A stretch of 64,000 nt of DNA, taken from Chlamydiales bacterium. Lineage in GTDB: Bacteria > Chlamydiota > Chlamydiia > Chlamydiales > JAAKFR01. Positions 7,858 through 16,658 of the stretch are shown piece after piece (the first letter of the stretch is position 1; the number at the start of each line of letters is the position of its first letter). Made by a program: the position numbers and the translations under genes. The notes under the pieces are model-generated. The model saw only the letters and a list, made by a program, of their open reading frames with translations. It ran no database searches and was not told the DNA's origin. The stretch covers positions 62,001 through 126,000 of the forward strand of contig JACKPM010000004.1 in assembly GCA_024233495.1 (NCBI GenBank), in the 5' to 3' direction.

Positions 7858-9233
7858 AAAAGCTCCTTCCATTCGTCCTTCTTACTGCATGCGCAGTGGG
7901 ACCCAACTACTACCGCCCTGAGACACCCACTCCAGAATATTGGGGAGAGGGGAAGTGTGAAGAGATGGCGCAAGAGCCTTGGGTGTGTTGGTGGAAGTGT
8001 CTCAACGATCCTCTTTTAGAGGAACTAATTGAGCGTGCTGTAGCGTGCAATCTTGACATGCAAGTTGCAGAGGCAAAGCTTCTTGAGGCGCGTGGCCACT
8101 ACAAACATGTGCGCGGTAAATTGTGGCCGAGGCTTGCTCTTAACTATGGTATGAGTGAGTACCATATTAGTGGAGACTATCCTTTTGTTGTTACAACAGA
8201 CCGTTTCCCCGCTTTTGAGGTAAACTTCGATGCGCATTGGGAACTCGATATCTTTGGTGCGCGCCGCCGCCTTCAGGCGGCTGGAGCGCAGATGCAGACT
8301 GAAGAGGAAAAGCGTCGTTGTGTGCTTATCTCTCTTATTTCAGAGGTGGCGCGCAACTACATCGACTTGCGCAACCTCCAGGCACAAAAGATCATCACAG
8401 AAAAGATGCTCACTGTGCACAAAGAGATGCTTGAGCTCACTCAACTCAAAGCGGAAGAGACGCTTATAAGCGACAACGACTATGCAAGAGGACACGCGAA
8501 AGTATTGGAGATGGAGACAAAGCTCGATCATATCGATGAGGCGGTGAAGCATGCGCTCAATCATATCTCCCTTCTTGTGAGCGACCTTCCTGGAGCGTGC
8601 CAAGACCGCCTTGCCGTGCCCCGTCCCATCCCCTCTGTGCCGTGTACGCTCGATGTGGGCTTACCTTCTACCCTCGTTTGCCGCCGTCCTGATATTCGGC
8701 AAGCAGAGAGATGGCTTGCCCACACGACAGCTGAGGTGGGCATTGTCTTTTCTGAGTTCTTTCCAAAATTCGACCTCTCTGCACACGTTGGCTATTGGAG
8801 CCAAGTGCTGAAAACCCTCTTTGACAAAACAAATGAGAGTGATAAGTACCACTTCTTCATTAAGTGGCCCTTCTTTGAAGGAGGTTCCGTATTAGCTAAA
8901 CTTGCAACAGGAAGAGCGATCCAGCGCGCAGCGCTCTACGAGTATGGGAAGAGTGTGCTTGAGGCATTCCATGAGGTGGAAAATCGACTTCTTACCTATC
9001 ATAAGGAGGGGAAGCGGCTGCGCCAGCACATGGGCATCGTGCTTGATCGCTGCACTTTGCTCACAGGTGCAGAAGCACTGAAAGAGCAAGGGCTCGTCTC
9101 AAACTTTCAAGTATCGCAAGAGAAGCTCACTGTTTTTGAGTCTGAGTTGAGACGCATTGAATCACAAGCTAGTCTTACAACAAGCTATGTCGCTCTTTAC
9201 AAAGCTCTCGGTGGCGGATGGGAGGCATTTTAG
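7854..9233 (+). CDS. Outer membrane factor lipoprotein (NodT/OprM type)
   Basis: 459 residues. I chose the TTG start at 7854 because TAGGAGGGA lies 4-5 nt upstream and because it gives a clean lipoprotein signal (KKLLPFVLLTAC, Cys near residue 12). Further evidence is CAVGPNYYRP right after the Cys, which is the usual start of mature NodT/OprM-type factors. Two similar outer-membrane-efflux domains of about 200 residues follow. The LVCRRPDIRQAE motif at about 280 is diagnostic of the family. It completes a tripartite efflux pump with the adaptor and pump upstream. It overlaps emrB by 4 nt, and its stop overlaps a convergent small frame. Confidence 0.92.
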   Translation: MKKLLPFVLLTACAVGPNYYRPETPTPEYWGEGKCEEMAQEPWVCWWKCLNDPLLEELIERAVACNLDMQVAEAKLLEARGHYKHVRGKLWPRLALNYGMSEYHISGDYPFVVTTDRFPAFEVNFDAHWELDIFGARRRLQAAGAQMQTEEEKRRCVLISLISEVARNYIDLRNLQAQKIITEKMLTVHKEMLELTQLKAEETLISDNDYARGHAKVLEMETKLDHIDEAVKHALNHISLLVSDLPGACQDRLAVPRPIPSVPCTLDVGLPSTLVCRRPDIRQAERWLAHTTAEVGIVFSEFFPKFDLSAHVGYWSQVLKTLFDKTNESDKYHFFIKWPFFEGGSVLAKLATGRAIQRAALYEYGKSVLEAFHEVENRLLTYHKEGKRLRQHMGIVLDRCTLLTGAEALKEQGLVSNFQVSQEKLTVFESELRRIESQASLTTSYVALYKALGGGWEAF

Positions 9234-9382
9234 GCAACTTCACATAAGTCCAGCTTATATGCTCCTATGTCTCTTGCCATTTGGTTGAAGCAAAGACGCG
9301 ACTCCCCTTGAAATTTGAGGCTATCTTTCAAGAGAGGAAGGCTCAATTCACTCTCGGGCTTGGTCAGCATAACTGCGTACAT
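9230..9382 (-). CDS. Small ORF coupled to the GT2 gene (uncertain)
   Basis: 50-residue frame whose ATG overlaps the TGA stop of the glycosyltransferase upstream (TGATG junction), which suggests translational coupling. It ends 4 bp inside the convergent outer membrane factor gene. No family recognised. Bases around 9345-9362 match the core of repeat family C (CCGAGAGTGAATTGAG), so the frame may have been assembled from a repeat relic. Confidence 0.3.
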   Translation of the reverse strand: MYAVMLTKPESELSLPLLKDSLKFQGESRLCFNQMARDIGAYKLDLCEVA

Positions 9383-10290
9383 CAAGGCTTTATATGCAAA
9401 AGCTTCTTCTTTAGCGATTTGGAGATGCGCTCTTTGACGGAGTAGCGCTTGTTGATATAGGGCCAGAAGGTGGCATACTTCGGATTAAAGAGCAGCTTCC
9501 AAAACATATCTTGGAAGAGGGGAGTGAGGAGGGCGCTTTTGCGGAACTTCTCTTTGAGAGTGCGATCTTGGTTAAGTTTGTCGAGCATGTGTTTGTAGGT
9601 TGCCATCTTAATTTTTTTGTTGTGCCGCGCAACATTACTAAAGTTGTTTTGGTGCACTCTAAAGAAGCAGAGAGTTTGAGGTACAATCACTGTGGGGTGA
9701 TTGAGTAAAATGGTGTTCAGGAGGTACCAGTCAGAGTAGTAGGTGAGTTGAGGGTCATAGCCATAGAGGCGAGCAAGATCTGTTTTAAAGATCGTGGCAG
9801 CGCCATATACTTTGATTTTGCCCTCTAAGAGGCGGCTGATTGCCGCTGTAGGTTCAATACATATGGGAGAATCGCTTGGCTCAAAACCACACGTTTCGAG
9901 TTTTTTATCCTCCTCTTCACCCCAGTCGAAGTGGGTCCAGCACATGCCGAGTTCAGGTTTATCCAAAAGCACATCCATACATGCTTGCAAATATCCAGGA
10001 TAGCGCACATCATCCGCGCCACCACTGTGAAAGTAGGGGGCCTTTGCCTCAGCAATCGCTGTATTGAGCGCTTGGACAACACCACCGTTCCTTTTTTTCC
10101 AGATAATGCGCACACGAGGATCTTTTTTGGCATATTCGCACAAAATATCAGCGCTATTGTCTGTTGAGGCGTCGTCAACAACAATCAACTCAAAATCGGT
10201 ATAGCTCTGAGTCAAGAATGAGTCGAGACACTGTGGAAGGTATTGTGCGTGATTGTAGTTAGGAATTGCAACGGTGAGCTTGGGCTTCAT
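9382..10290 (-). CDS. Family 2 glycosyltransferase (GT-A fold)
   Basis: 302 residues. The N-terminus has the GT2 nucleotide-sugar fold: VAIPNYNHAQYL at 7-18, the first acidic pair VVDDASTDNS near 37-46, and a GGADDVRYP motif near 92 in place of the usual DxD/SGDD metal site. An acceptor-binding half follows, ending in basic residues. No membrane segment is present, so it is a cytoplasmic transferase, probably for a surface glycan or glycolipid. It is divergent from another glycosyltransferase that starts at 10465. Acceptor and sugar cannot be told. Confidence 0.88.
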   Translation of the reverse strand: MKPKLTVAIPNYNHAQYLPQCLDSFLTQSYTDFELIVVDDASTDNSADILCEYAKKDPRVRIIWKKRNGGVVQALNTAIAEAKAPYFHSGGADDVRYPGYLQACMDVLLDKPELGMCWTHFDWGEEEDKKLETCGFEPSDSPICIEPTAAISRLLEGKIKVYGAATIFKTDLARLYGYDPQLTYYSDWYLLNTILLNHPTVIVPQTLCFFRVHQNNFSNVARHNKKIKMATYKHMLDKLNQDRTLKEKFRKSALLTPLFQDMFWKLLFNPKYATFWPYINKRYSVKERISKSLKKKLLHIKP

Positions 10291-10464
10291 GGCTTCTCAA
10301 TCAACCCTTGCCCCGCCAGCAGAGAAACGCAAAATCTTTTGGAGTTTTGGATAGCTCTTTTAAGTGTGTGGACTGCCTCACAAAAAGGTTTCAATAGTGG
10401 GTGCATGGGCAGGATATTTCCGAAATATTGAAAAAAAAGCAAGCCCATAGTAGGGTTGGGCGCT

Positions 10465-11559
10465 ATGCAGGCAACATTTCACTCAATAGCCTATTTTGCT
10501 CAAAACGAAGGAACAGGCCATTTTTACCACTACCATAAATCGATTCAAGAAGCGCTGAGTTCAACTTTAGATACAACCGTCTATGTGCCGCTCTCATCTT
10601 ACTTTGCCTGCACGCCTCAGAATTGGAAAAAGTGGTTCAACCCTTTCTTTAATAAGCAGAGTCGGAAGAAGTTTTGGAAAGATTGTGTGCGCCTCTTTAA
10701 GCAGCCCTCGAGTGGACGTCGCATCTTTTTCATCGAGTTTTTTGGTAGACGCGATTTTTATCTCTATGCTCTTGCTGCTGCTCTTTTTGCAAAGAAAAAT
10801 GATGAGATTTGGGTGCTTTACCGCGATGATCTCACAATTAGACGGAAAAAAGATCTCAAAGTGATCCGTTTTTGGTCTAAAATATTGCAAAGGCGCTGTA
10901 ACTTTAAGCCTTTTACAGACAATGAGCTTTTGGCTGATTACTACCGAGATTGGTTTGGAAAGCGTCCTACTGTTTTGCCTATTTTGTATGCTTCTTATAG
11001 TCCTGTAAAACTCATTGAGAAAGAGAAGCTCATTTGCATATGGCTTGGCAATCCACGCCCCGATAAGGGGGCGACACAAATTGCACGTCTTGTAGAAATT
11101 GAAGATCCAGCCTCTTCAAGAGTCGAGCTCAATATTTCGGGAGCCACCTACTTGCCTCCTGTCAAAAATGGGGTAAACATCCAGCTTCGTAAGGTTTCGT
11201 TAACAGAAGAGGAGTATGCGCAGGCACTCAGCTGCTGTGATGTTGTTTTGCTTCCCTATGATCCTAAGCTCTATAAGATGCGCACTTCAGGTGTATTTGT
11301 CGAAGCGATATTAGCAGGCAAGATTCCTGTTGTACGAGAGGGGAGCTGGCTTGCACATGAACTTTTGCGCTTTGACTTGCACGAGTTAATAGTCGACTGG
11401 GAAGCGCCTAACTTCTTCTCGCACCTATTTGAGCTTGTAAAAGCCCCTAAAATGCTTCACAAGTTGGAAGTGATGCAAAAGGCGTACCTCGCTTTCCATG
11501 GGAAAGACAACTTTGCGCAAAGTTTAAAGGATCTCATCGTCAAGAGTAGTGACAAATAA
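10465..11559 (+). CDS. Glycosyltransferase family 4-like protein (GT-B fold)
   Basis: 364 residues. The C-terminal half carries GT-B features: CIWLGNPRPDKG around 190 at the start of the second Rossmann domain, and PYDPKLYKMRTSGVFVEAIL near 275 corresponding to the E-x7-E nucleotide-sugar region. The N-terminal half is not recognisably conserved. It starts at ATG 10465; a TTG nine bases upstream is in frame. It is divergent from the GT2 gene with a 174-bp intergenic region in which I see no repeat or clear promoter. Probably part of a small surface-glycan locus. Confidence 0.75.
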   Translation: MQATFHSIAYFAQNEGTGHFYHYHKSIQEALSSTLDTTVYVPLSSYFACTPQNWKKWFNPFFNKQSRKKFWKDCVRLFKQPSSGRRIFFIEFFGRRDFYLYALAAALFAKKNDEIWVLYRDDLTIRRKKDLKVIRFWSKILQRRCNFKPFTDNELLADYYRDWFGKRPTVLPILYASYSPVKLIEKEKLICIWLGNPRPDKGATQIARLVEIEDPASSRVELNISGATYLPPVKNGVNIQLRKVSLTEEEYAQALSCCDVVLLPYDPKLYKMRTSGVFVEAILAGKIPVVREGSWLAHELLRFDLHELIVDWEAPNFFSHLFELVKAPKMLHKLEVMQKAYLAFHGKDNFAQSLKDLIVKSSDK

Positions 11560-11586
11560 TATTTTGATTGGCAAAATAGTGAACAA

Positions 11587-11739
11587 ATGGTCTTTTTGTT
11601 TTTACTTGTTGCTCTCACAATTTTACTCGCATTTCTTGGATGTCGCAAGACAGCTATTGGCTTCTTAATTGCCTCTTTCATTCTTAACCTCTGTATGTTG
11701 TGGCATCATATGACTGATACATTGGGGATTAACTGGTGA
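11587..11739 (+). CDS. DUF5993-type small membrane protein
   Basis: 50 residues starting at ATG 11587. It has two hydrophobic helices (about 2-17 and 23-39) joined by a short GCRKT turn, ending WHHMTDTLGINW. The WxHHxTDxLxI tail and the position directly before dsbB are what I remember of DUF5993 proteins, which commonly sit next to DsbB. Its TGA stop overlaps the GTG start of dsbB (GTGA), so the two should be translated together. Function unknown; a partner or small subunit of DsbB is an inference. Confidence 0.7.
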   Translation: MVFLFLLVALTILLAFLGCRKTAIGFLIASFILNLCMLWHHMTDTLGINW

Positions 11740-12278
11740 CAGAGCGCTTTTTCAATGCCCTTGAAGTGTTGATCATAGCTGCCATTATTTTGACAGCGCT
11801 CTCTTTGCAGATCTTTTTTGGCGAATCTCCATGTCCTCTTTGTTTGCTACAGCGTCTATTCATGTTTGGGATTGGTGCCGCGATTATACTGAATCTTAAG
11901 TGTGGCATACGGAAACGGCACTACGGTTTAGCGATCATTGCAGCGATTTTTGGCAGCATTATCTCTTTGCGACAAATTGCCTTCCATGTCTGCCCGGGCT
12001 CGTCAAAGTTTGGTGCACCCTTTTGGGGTATCAGCCTCTATACATGGGCGTTGATCATTTTTGCCATTTCGATCGTATATAATGCTTTGATGATGGTTAT
12101 CTTCACTCAAGAAGGAAAGCACAAGCTTAGCTGGTTTGATACGCTTTGTGTGACGCTTCTTTTTATTGCAGCTTGTATCAATGTAGGAGCAACACTGCAT
12201 CATTGCGGCTTTGGTCCTTGCCATGAAGATGCCTTCAAGCATCCAGGCGAGGCTTTTGTTGTTCCTACGCCTGATTAA
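11736..12278 (+). CDS. dsbB: Disulfide bond formation protein B (DsbB)
   Basis: 180 residues, four hydrophobic helices. The first periplasmic loop contains the CPLC active pair (residues 33-36) followed by LLQR, typical of DsbB. This pair passes electrons from DsbA-like oxidases to quinone. The second periplasmic loop has one Cys (HVCPGSS, near 86). Further Cys residues lie at the C-terminus (CGFGPC), so the second redox pair is not laid out as in E. coli. The GTG start at 11736 overlaps the stop of the DUF5993 gene. The 3' end overlaps a convergent thioesterase gene by 4 bp. Confidence 0.88.
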   Translation: MTERFFNALEVLIIAAIILTALSLQIFFGESPCPLCLLQRLFMFGIGAAIILNLKCGIRKRHYGLAIIAAIFGSIISLRQIAFHVCPGSSKFGAPFWGISLYTWALIIFAISIVYNALMMVIFTQEGKHKLSWFDTLCVTLLFIAACINVGATLHHCGFGPCHEDAFKHPGEAFVVPTPD

Positions 12279-12769
12279 TCATTCTCACGACGCTTTTTCG
12301 TTTCAGCTGCAGCTCGTAGTCGTTGCTCCCTTCTGATTTGCGCCTCTTCGAACCGCCGCTTTTGGAGAGGCGTCTCTGCAATGACTGGAGGAACTTTAGC
12401 TGGCCGGTTTTTCTTGTCTAGAGCGACGAAGGTAAAGTAAGCAGAAACGACGTGGCGCCGCTCACCAGTTTGAAAGTCTTCGGCAAGCACCTTCACGCCA
12501 ATCTCCATTGAGGCATTCCAGGAGCGGTTGATCGATGCTTTGAAGATGAGTACTTCTCCCATATGGGCGGGCTGCAGGAAGTGCAATGCATCAACGGAGA
12601 CAGTGGCGCAAGGGCGGCCCGAGTGTCTCTCTGCAACAACAAGGGAGATGCGGTCTAAGATTGCCATTACAAGGCCGCCAAAGGCAGTTCCATTTGTATT
12701 GAGGTCGTTTGGGAAAATTTTGTGTGTGTGGTTCTCAACAGAAGTTGAAGCGACAGTCTTTTCTTCCAT
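12275..12769 (-). CDS. Acyl-CoA thioesterase, hotdog fold (YciA/BFIT-like)
   Basis: 164 residues. FPNDLNTNGTAFGGLVMAILD at about 19-39 is the hotdog core with the catalytic Asp at its end. CATVSVDALHFLQPAHMGE at about 54-72 is the second conserved block. A basic C-terminal tail of about 40 residues is predicted helical. It hydrolyses acyl-CoA in the cytoplasm. It follows tspO with a TAATG overlap. Confidence 0.85.
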   Translation of the reverse strand: MEEKTVASTSVENHTHKIFPNDLNTNGTAFGGLVMAILDRISLVVAERHSGRPCATVSVDALHFLQPAHMGEVLIFKASINRSWNASMEIGVKVLAEDFQTGERRHVVSAYFTFVALDKKNRPAKVPPVIAETPLQKRRFEEAQIRREQRLRAAAETKKRREND

Positions 12770-13233
12770 TAGTTAAGCCTTATGATTTCAAAGTTTAGGG
12801 TGAGTGCATACGACACCCAAAGAAGATAGGGGAGGAGAAGCCATGCGGCTCCCTTAGAGTACTTCGCAAATACAACGATTGTTGCAAAAATAGCGATCCA
12901 GAGTAAGAGGATGTCAATGAAGCCGAGCCATGGGCTTTTAAGAGAAAAGAAGAAAAATGACCAAGTAAAATTGAGGAGGAGTTGTAGAAACCAGAAAAAA
13001 TATGCTCCAAACTGCGCTCCTTTGCGCCAAACCATAAAGAGGGCAACAGCCATTGTGAGATAGAGGACAGTCCATACAGGTGCAAAAATCCATGATGGGG
13101 GAGTCCAGTCAGGTTTTTTAAGTGCGGCATACCAGGTATTGACTGTAGTTGCGGTAAACTTAGCTGCTGCGACTTCTACCAAAATGGTTAAGATGACAGC
13201 CCCAATGAGAAAACACCAATCCTTCGCTTTCAT
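12769..13233 (-). CDS. tspO: TspO/MBR family tryptophan-rich membrane protein
   Basis: 154 residues, five hydrophobic helices. The signature KPDWTPPSWIFAPVWTVLY (residues 40-58) is diagnostic of TspO/translocator proteins, which bind tetrapyrroles and take part in porphyrin or stress signalling in bacteria. Its stop overlaps the start of the thioesterase gene, so the two form an operon. There is about 230 bp without a supported gene between its start and the next plus-strand gene. Confidence 0.9.
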   Translation of the reverse strand: MKAKDWCFLIGAVILTILVEVAAAKFTATTVNTWYAALKKPDWTPPSWIFAPVWTVLYLTMAVALFMVWRKGAQFGAYFFWFLQLLLNFTWSFFFFSLKSPWLGFIDILLLWIAIFATIVVFAKYSKGAAWLLLPYLLWVSYALTLNFEIIRLN

Positions 13234-13466
13234 ACCACATTTCTAGCATAATAATTGGAAGAAAATCTACGAGAAGATAAAATGTTCTCCTATGATTTGC
13301 TACGAGCGTGAGGGAAGGGGGATTAAAGAAATCAGCGCCTTTTCCTCGCAAGAATGGTGCTTTCACAAGGTCAATTTTAGGAGAAAAGCGTATGACATTA
13401 AAGAGCAAGTCATCGTCTTTAATTTAAAGTTCTAGAGCAGTTTATTAAAAGTCTAGGAGGGTTTCT

Positions 13467-13844
13467 ATGAACGTATATAATCAGCTTGTAAACATGATTT
13501 GGGAAGATGGTGTTGGCTTCAGACCTAATGGCCTTGCACAAGTTGCAGAAAGTATGGGTAGTCCTGAATTACACGAACATCTCTCTGCAGAGCAGCGTTC
13601 GCATATCATGGAGATTATTGCAGTTATCGGAAGGAATCTTCCGCAGAACTGGAATGCTGAACAGCATGATTTAAAAGATGCTTTTTGCAGCCGCTTCAAT
13701 ATTGCTACTGACAATTGGCGCGATTTCTTTCTAACTCTTCTAGAGCTGCCGGAAGGAAATAACAGCCTATTGAATCGGTTTAAAATAGGACTATTTTGCG
13801 TATGCCTAGGGCGTTACGCTCAAAATAACCAAAATCCCGGATAA
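13467..13844 (+). CDS. Hypothetical protein
   Basis: 125 residues, no recognised family, no signal peptide or clear membrane helix. The composition is that of a small helical globular protein, with acidic and aromatic residues throughout. A strong TAGGAGGG site lies 5 nt before the ATG. It is flanked on both sides by gene-poor DNA (233 bp before, 442 bp after), as is common for lineage-specific accessory genes. Confidence 0.6.
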   Translation: MNVYNQLVNMIWEDGVGFRPNGLAQVAESMGSPELHEHLSAEQRSHIMEIIAVIGRNLPQNWNAEQHDLKDAFCSRFNIATDNWRDFFLTLLELPEGNNSLLNRFKIGLFCVCLGRYAQNNQNPG

Positions 13845-14286
13845 ATGCGCTTAAAAAATCAGCAAATACGCTGTATGGCAAATAATATGGAATATATTGC
13901 GAACGAGCCAAAGCACGCGCATAAAGCATTTGAGCTTTCCGAATTGATATGATCTCAGCCCACGCAAAAAGAAAAGCTTTGGGTGATGCGTTTTGTATGT
14001 GCCCTGGTGAAGATAGCTCTATCTCTTCCGCTTTCCAATTACTTTTTATGTGGCGTCTAGGAATGCCAGACGTTCAGACTGGGGTTTTTATGCGGCTTGA
14101 GGGGCATAACCCGTCTCGCTGGGTCTGAAATTTAAGGTCTGATAATTTATGTTATGTTTCATTTCAGATATGTGTTGCATAATATTTTAGATGTCTTTAA
14201 AAGTTTTTAATATAGATGGGGTGGCTTGAACACAGGATCTTAAATCTTAGAGGTCTTTAAAATTTTTAGCGTAAAAGGAGGGATCT
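13845..14286 (+). other. Gene-poor intergenic region
   Basis: No supported gene in 442 bp. It contains an imperfect direct repeat of about 20 bp (14189-14209 and 14249-14268, both with GTCTTTAAAA) and a TTCAGAC/GTCTGAA inverted pair around 14070-14133. A 35-codon frame starting at 13845 has no ribosome binding site. Confidence 0.5.
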
Positions 14287-14844
14287 GTGTTTACTGTTAG
14301 AACGGGAGAAACCACTGCGGATGGAACGCCAGTACTTGTTAGGGCAGATCGAAATTTAGAGCTCAGGGCAGAGCGTCTTGCTGCAGGACTGCTCTTTAAG
14401 ATTGCAGGTGGTGCAATGGCTGGGATCATAAAAACCATTGTGGCCACAAACAATCCATGGCAATTCACTATACGCTTAGCTATTCCAGGGAGAGAGATGG
14501 AAAGAAAGACTCTGAATTTTGAAGATACCGCAATAGACCTGGCGACTATGACGGCGAATCTTTTCCCTGCAGCAGGCATGATGTCAGAGATAAAAAAGAT
14601 AGGTCCTGAAGAATATGAAGTTACTTGGAGTCAGGATGTTAATGCGGCAAGTAATCTCTCTTCTCCTAACCATTTTTTCGTTTCTGACTCCTTCGGTAAA
14701 GCTTGGCTCGCTTACAGATACGGATCCCCTTCTCCTCAGATTATAGAAAGTATAGAAAGTAAAGTTTGCGCTTTAGAGTGGGTGCAAAAGTGGACAGACC
14801 CCAAATTCTTGGAGGAAATCTGGGAAGATTGTAATCGTCAGTAG
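14287..14844 (+). CDS. Hypothetical protein
   Basis: 185 residues, no recognised family. The GTG start at 14287 is supported by AAAGGAGGG ending 4-5 nt upstream. The protein is soluble with one mildly hydrophobic Ala/Gly stretch near 34-50 (ERLAAGLLFKIAGGAMAGI). It ends just before a short hairpin (about 14840-14860) followed by four T, possibly a weak terminator. Context gives no functional clue. Confidence 0.6.
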   Translation: MFTVRTGETTADGTPVLVRADRNLELRAERLAAGLLFKIAGGAMAGIIKTIVATNNPWQFTIRLAIPGREMERKTLNFEDTAIDLATMTANLFPAAGMMSEIKKIGPEEYEVTWSQDVNAASNLSSPNHFFVSDSFGKAWLAYRYGSPSPQIIESIESKVCALEWVQKWTDPKFLEEIWEDCNRQ

Positions 14845-15016
14845 TAGAGTTCTCACTACTTTTCCTTCTCATATGCGGATGTTGGCGCCTCTTCTCGAGC
14901 TCTCTGTTTTGGCAATCTCCCGTGGATTAAAGACAAAAGGTAAAATTTATCTTTACAAAATGATTCCTTATGGTAAAAGGGGGAAAATCGTCCTTAACAA
15001 AAAGGGGTTATTAGAA

Positions 15017-15223
15017 ATGAAATATCTAGATTGTTTGGTTGCAGTATTGGTTGTTATCGGAGCTATTAACTGGGGTTGCATTGGGTTCTTCAATTTTAAC
15101 TTGGTCCAGTTCTTCTTCACTAACCACGTTGTTGAGCGTGTAATCTACGCTGCAGTTGGTGTAGCAGGCTGCTATCTTGTTGTATTCAATAAAGCATGCC
15201 GTTCAAAGGTTTGTAAGAAGTAA
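15017..15223 (+). CDS. DUF378 family small membrane protein
   Basis: 68 residues, two hydrophobic helices (about 4-20 and 36-55). The motif INWGCIGFFNFNLV (14-27), followed later by ERVIYAAVGVAGCYLV, is the DUF378 (YuzA-like) pattern. I chose the ATG at 15017 over in-frame upstream starts because AAGGGG lies 9 nt before it and the family starts here. Function unknown. It ends at a strong bidirectional terminator. Confidence 0.8.
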   Translation: MKYLDCLVAVLVVIGAINWGCIGFFNFNLVQFFFTNHVVERVIYAAVGVAGCYLVVFNKACRSKVCKK

Positions 15224-15245
15224 TTATTCTTTCCTATTGAATAGG

Positions 15246-15283
15246 AAAAAACCTCTTCCAATCTCTTGGAAGAGGTTTTTTTT
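15246..15283. terminator. Bidirectional rho-independent terminator
   Basis: A stem of about 12 bp (AACCTCTTCCAA with TTGGAAGAGGTT) with a 4-nt loop, flanked by A-runs on the left and T-runs on the right, so it works on both strands. It serves the DUF378 gene and the convergent gene whose TAA stop lies in the T-run. Confidence 0.88.
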
Positions 15284-15869
15284 ATCCCCCGGTACCAGTC
15301 TCTGTGCCGGAGCTCGTGGTGTCAAGGCCACCCCCTTCGACAGGGTCAATACGCTTTCCTTCAGCTTGTAAAAGCTGCTGAGCCTTTGCCTTGCTGCCAA
15401 CAGTAGAGCCGACAAGATTGAGTGTCATTTGCAACTGCTTTTCCTTCACTTCAGCAGCATTTGCTGCAGTGGGTGGAACCTCTTGTTGAGCTGCTTGATA
15501 ATTCACCATAAACTGGTCAAACTTTGCATTCCCCTCTTGAGGGCCATACTCTTTTATCAAAGCTGCTTTGATTCTCTGCTCCATTTCAGACGATAGCTTC
15601 ACAACTTTTCCCGCGCCTTGAAGAGCATCTAATCCAGCTCCCCCCTTAGGTAAAAGACCTGGGCAATCTTTCATTAGGTGTTGCAAGAGCTTTTGTCCCT
15701 TAGGCGTTTTCTCTAATAGAGATTTTAGCGCTCTCATCGACTTAAGGTCTTTCGGGTCATAAGGAATTCCTGCATCTTTGAGCTCCTTCTCAAGCTCCTT
15801 TGTGCTTTGTGAGGTCGCGCCTGTTGATTGACTTTGACTAGATTGTGGATTTACTCCCTCCGATACCAT
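15282..15869 (-). CDS. Hypothetical protein with Ser/Gln-rich N-terminus
   Basis: 195 residues, no recognised family. The first 25 residues are Ser/Gln/Thr-rich and disordered-looking, the middle is helical with many Lys/Leu, and the end is Gly/Thr-rich. There is no signal peptide or membrane helix. A clear GAGGAGG site lies 5 nt before the ATG. A disordered polar N-terminus is compatible with a type III secretion substrate, but nothing here proves it. It lies just downstream of metQ on the same strand (33-bp gap). Confidence 0.6.
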   Translation of the reverse strand: MVSEGVNPQSSQSQSTGATSQSTKELEKELKDAGIPYDPKDLKSMRALKSLLEKTPKGQKLLQHLMKDCPGLLPKGGAGLDALQGAGKVVKLSSEMEQRIKAALIKEYGPQEGNAKFDQFMVNYQAAQQEVPPTAANAAEVKEKQLQMTLNLVGSTVGSKAKAQQLLQAEGKRIDPVEGGGLDTTSSGTETGTGG

Positions 15870-15902
15870 AGTATCCTCCTCAGTTTTTACCTATTATACC
15901 AA

Positions 15903-16658
15903 CTAATGGCTTGGAAGAATAGCCCCTTCATACTTCTTTTTGATAAAATCACTTATCTCTTTGGATTCCAATTCTCTGCGAAGTTTTTCAAGAGCTTCGC
16001 GGTGGTCATTACTACGTACGACGACAATATTTGCATAAGGAGAGTCGGAGGATTCGGTTGCAAGCGCCTCTTTTGGAGAAATTTTTCCCATTAGTGCAAA
16101 GTTTGAAGGAATCACAGCAATTGTCACATCTGAGAGACTACGTGGGAGTAAAGGGGCTTCAAGTTCTTGAAATTTAAGATTCTTTGGGTTTGCGATAATA
16201 TCCCGCGGGGTGGGGAGCTTAGCTTTTTGAATCTTAATGAGCCCCTTATCTTCAAGAAGATATAGGGCTCGCGCCTCGTTTGTCGGGTCATTAGGAATGG
16301 CAACAGTTGCTCCATAGGGGATGTCGCCCAATCTTTTAATTTTATGAGAATAGATTCCTAATGGCTCAATGTGTACACGTGTGAGCACTCTGAAGTTGTA
16401 GCCAAATTTCTCTTCTTGAAGTTCGAGGTAGGGCTCATGCTGGAAGAAGTTAGCGTCCACTTGCTTCTCTGCGAGAAGGCGATTGGGGACGATGTAGTCA
16501 TCGATCTCCACAATTTTAAGCTCAACTCCCTGATCTTTGAGGTTCTTTTTCGCTTCCTGCAAGATCTCTGCATGGGGCGTTGAGGAAGCTGCAACGCGAA
16601 TTTTATTGTCGTTATGTGTACAGGCGCAAAGCAGAAGACAAAGAAGAAGTCGTTTCAT
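15903..16658 (-). CDS. metQ: Methionine ABC transporter substrate-binding lipoprotein MetQ
   Basis: 251 residues. Lipoprotein signal MKRLLLCLLLCAC with Cys at 13. The mature part follows the NlpA/MetQ fold: IRVAASSTPHAEIL at the start, LAEKQVDANFFQHEPYL near 66, and VAIPNDPTNEARALYLL near 125. It captures methionine for the MetNI permease. Its ATG overlaps the end of metI by 4 bp. Confidence 0.92.
   Translation of the reverse strand: MKRLLLCLLLCACTHNDNKIRVAASSTPHAEILQEAKKNLKDQGVELKIVEIDDYIVPNRLLAEKQVDANFFQHEPYLELQEEKFGYNFRVLTRVHIEPLGIYSHKIKRLGDIPYGATVAIPNDPTNEARALYLLEDKGLIKIQKAKLPTPRDIIANPKNLKFQELEAPLLPRSLSDVTIAVIPSNFALMGKISPKEALATESSDSPYANIVVVRSNDHREALEKLRRELESKEISDFIKKKYEGAILPSH

Noticed and set aside
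13292..13435. 47-codon plus-strand frame between tspO and the 13467 gene
   Set aside because: No ribosome binding site or recognisable domain; it is within chance length for this DNA.
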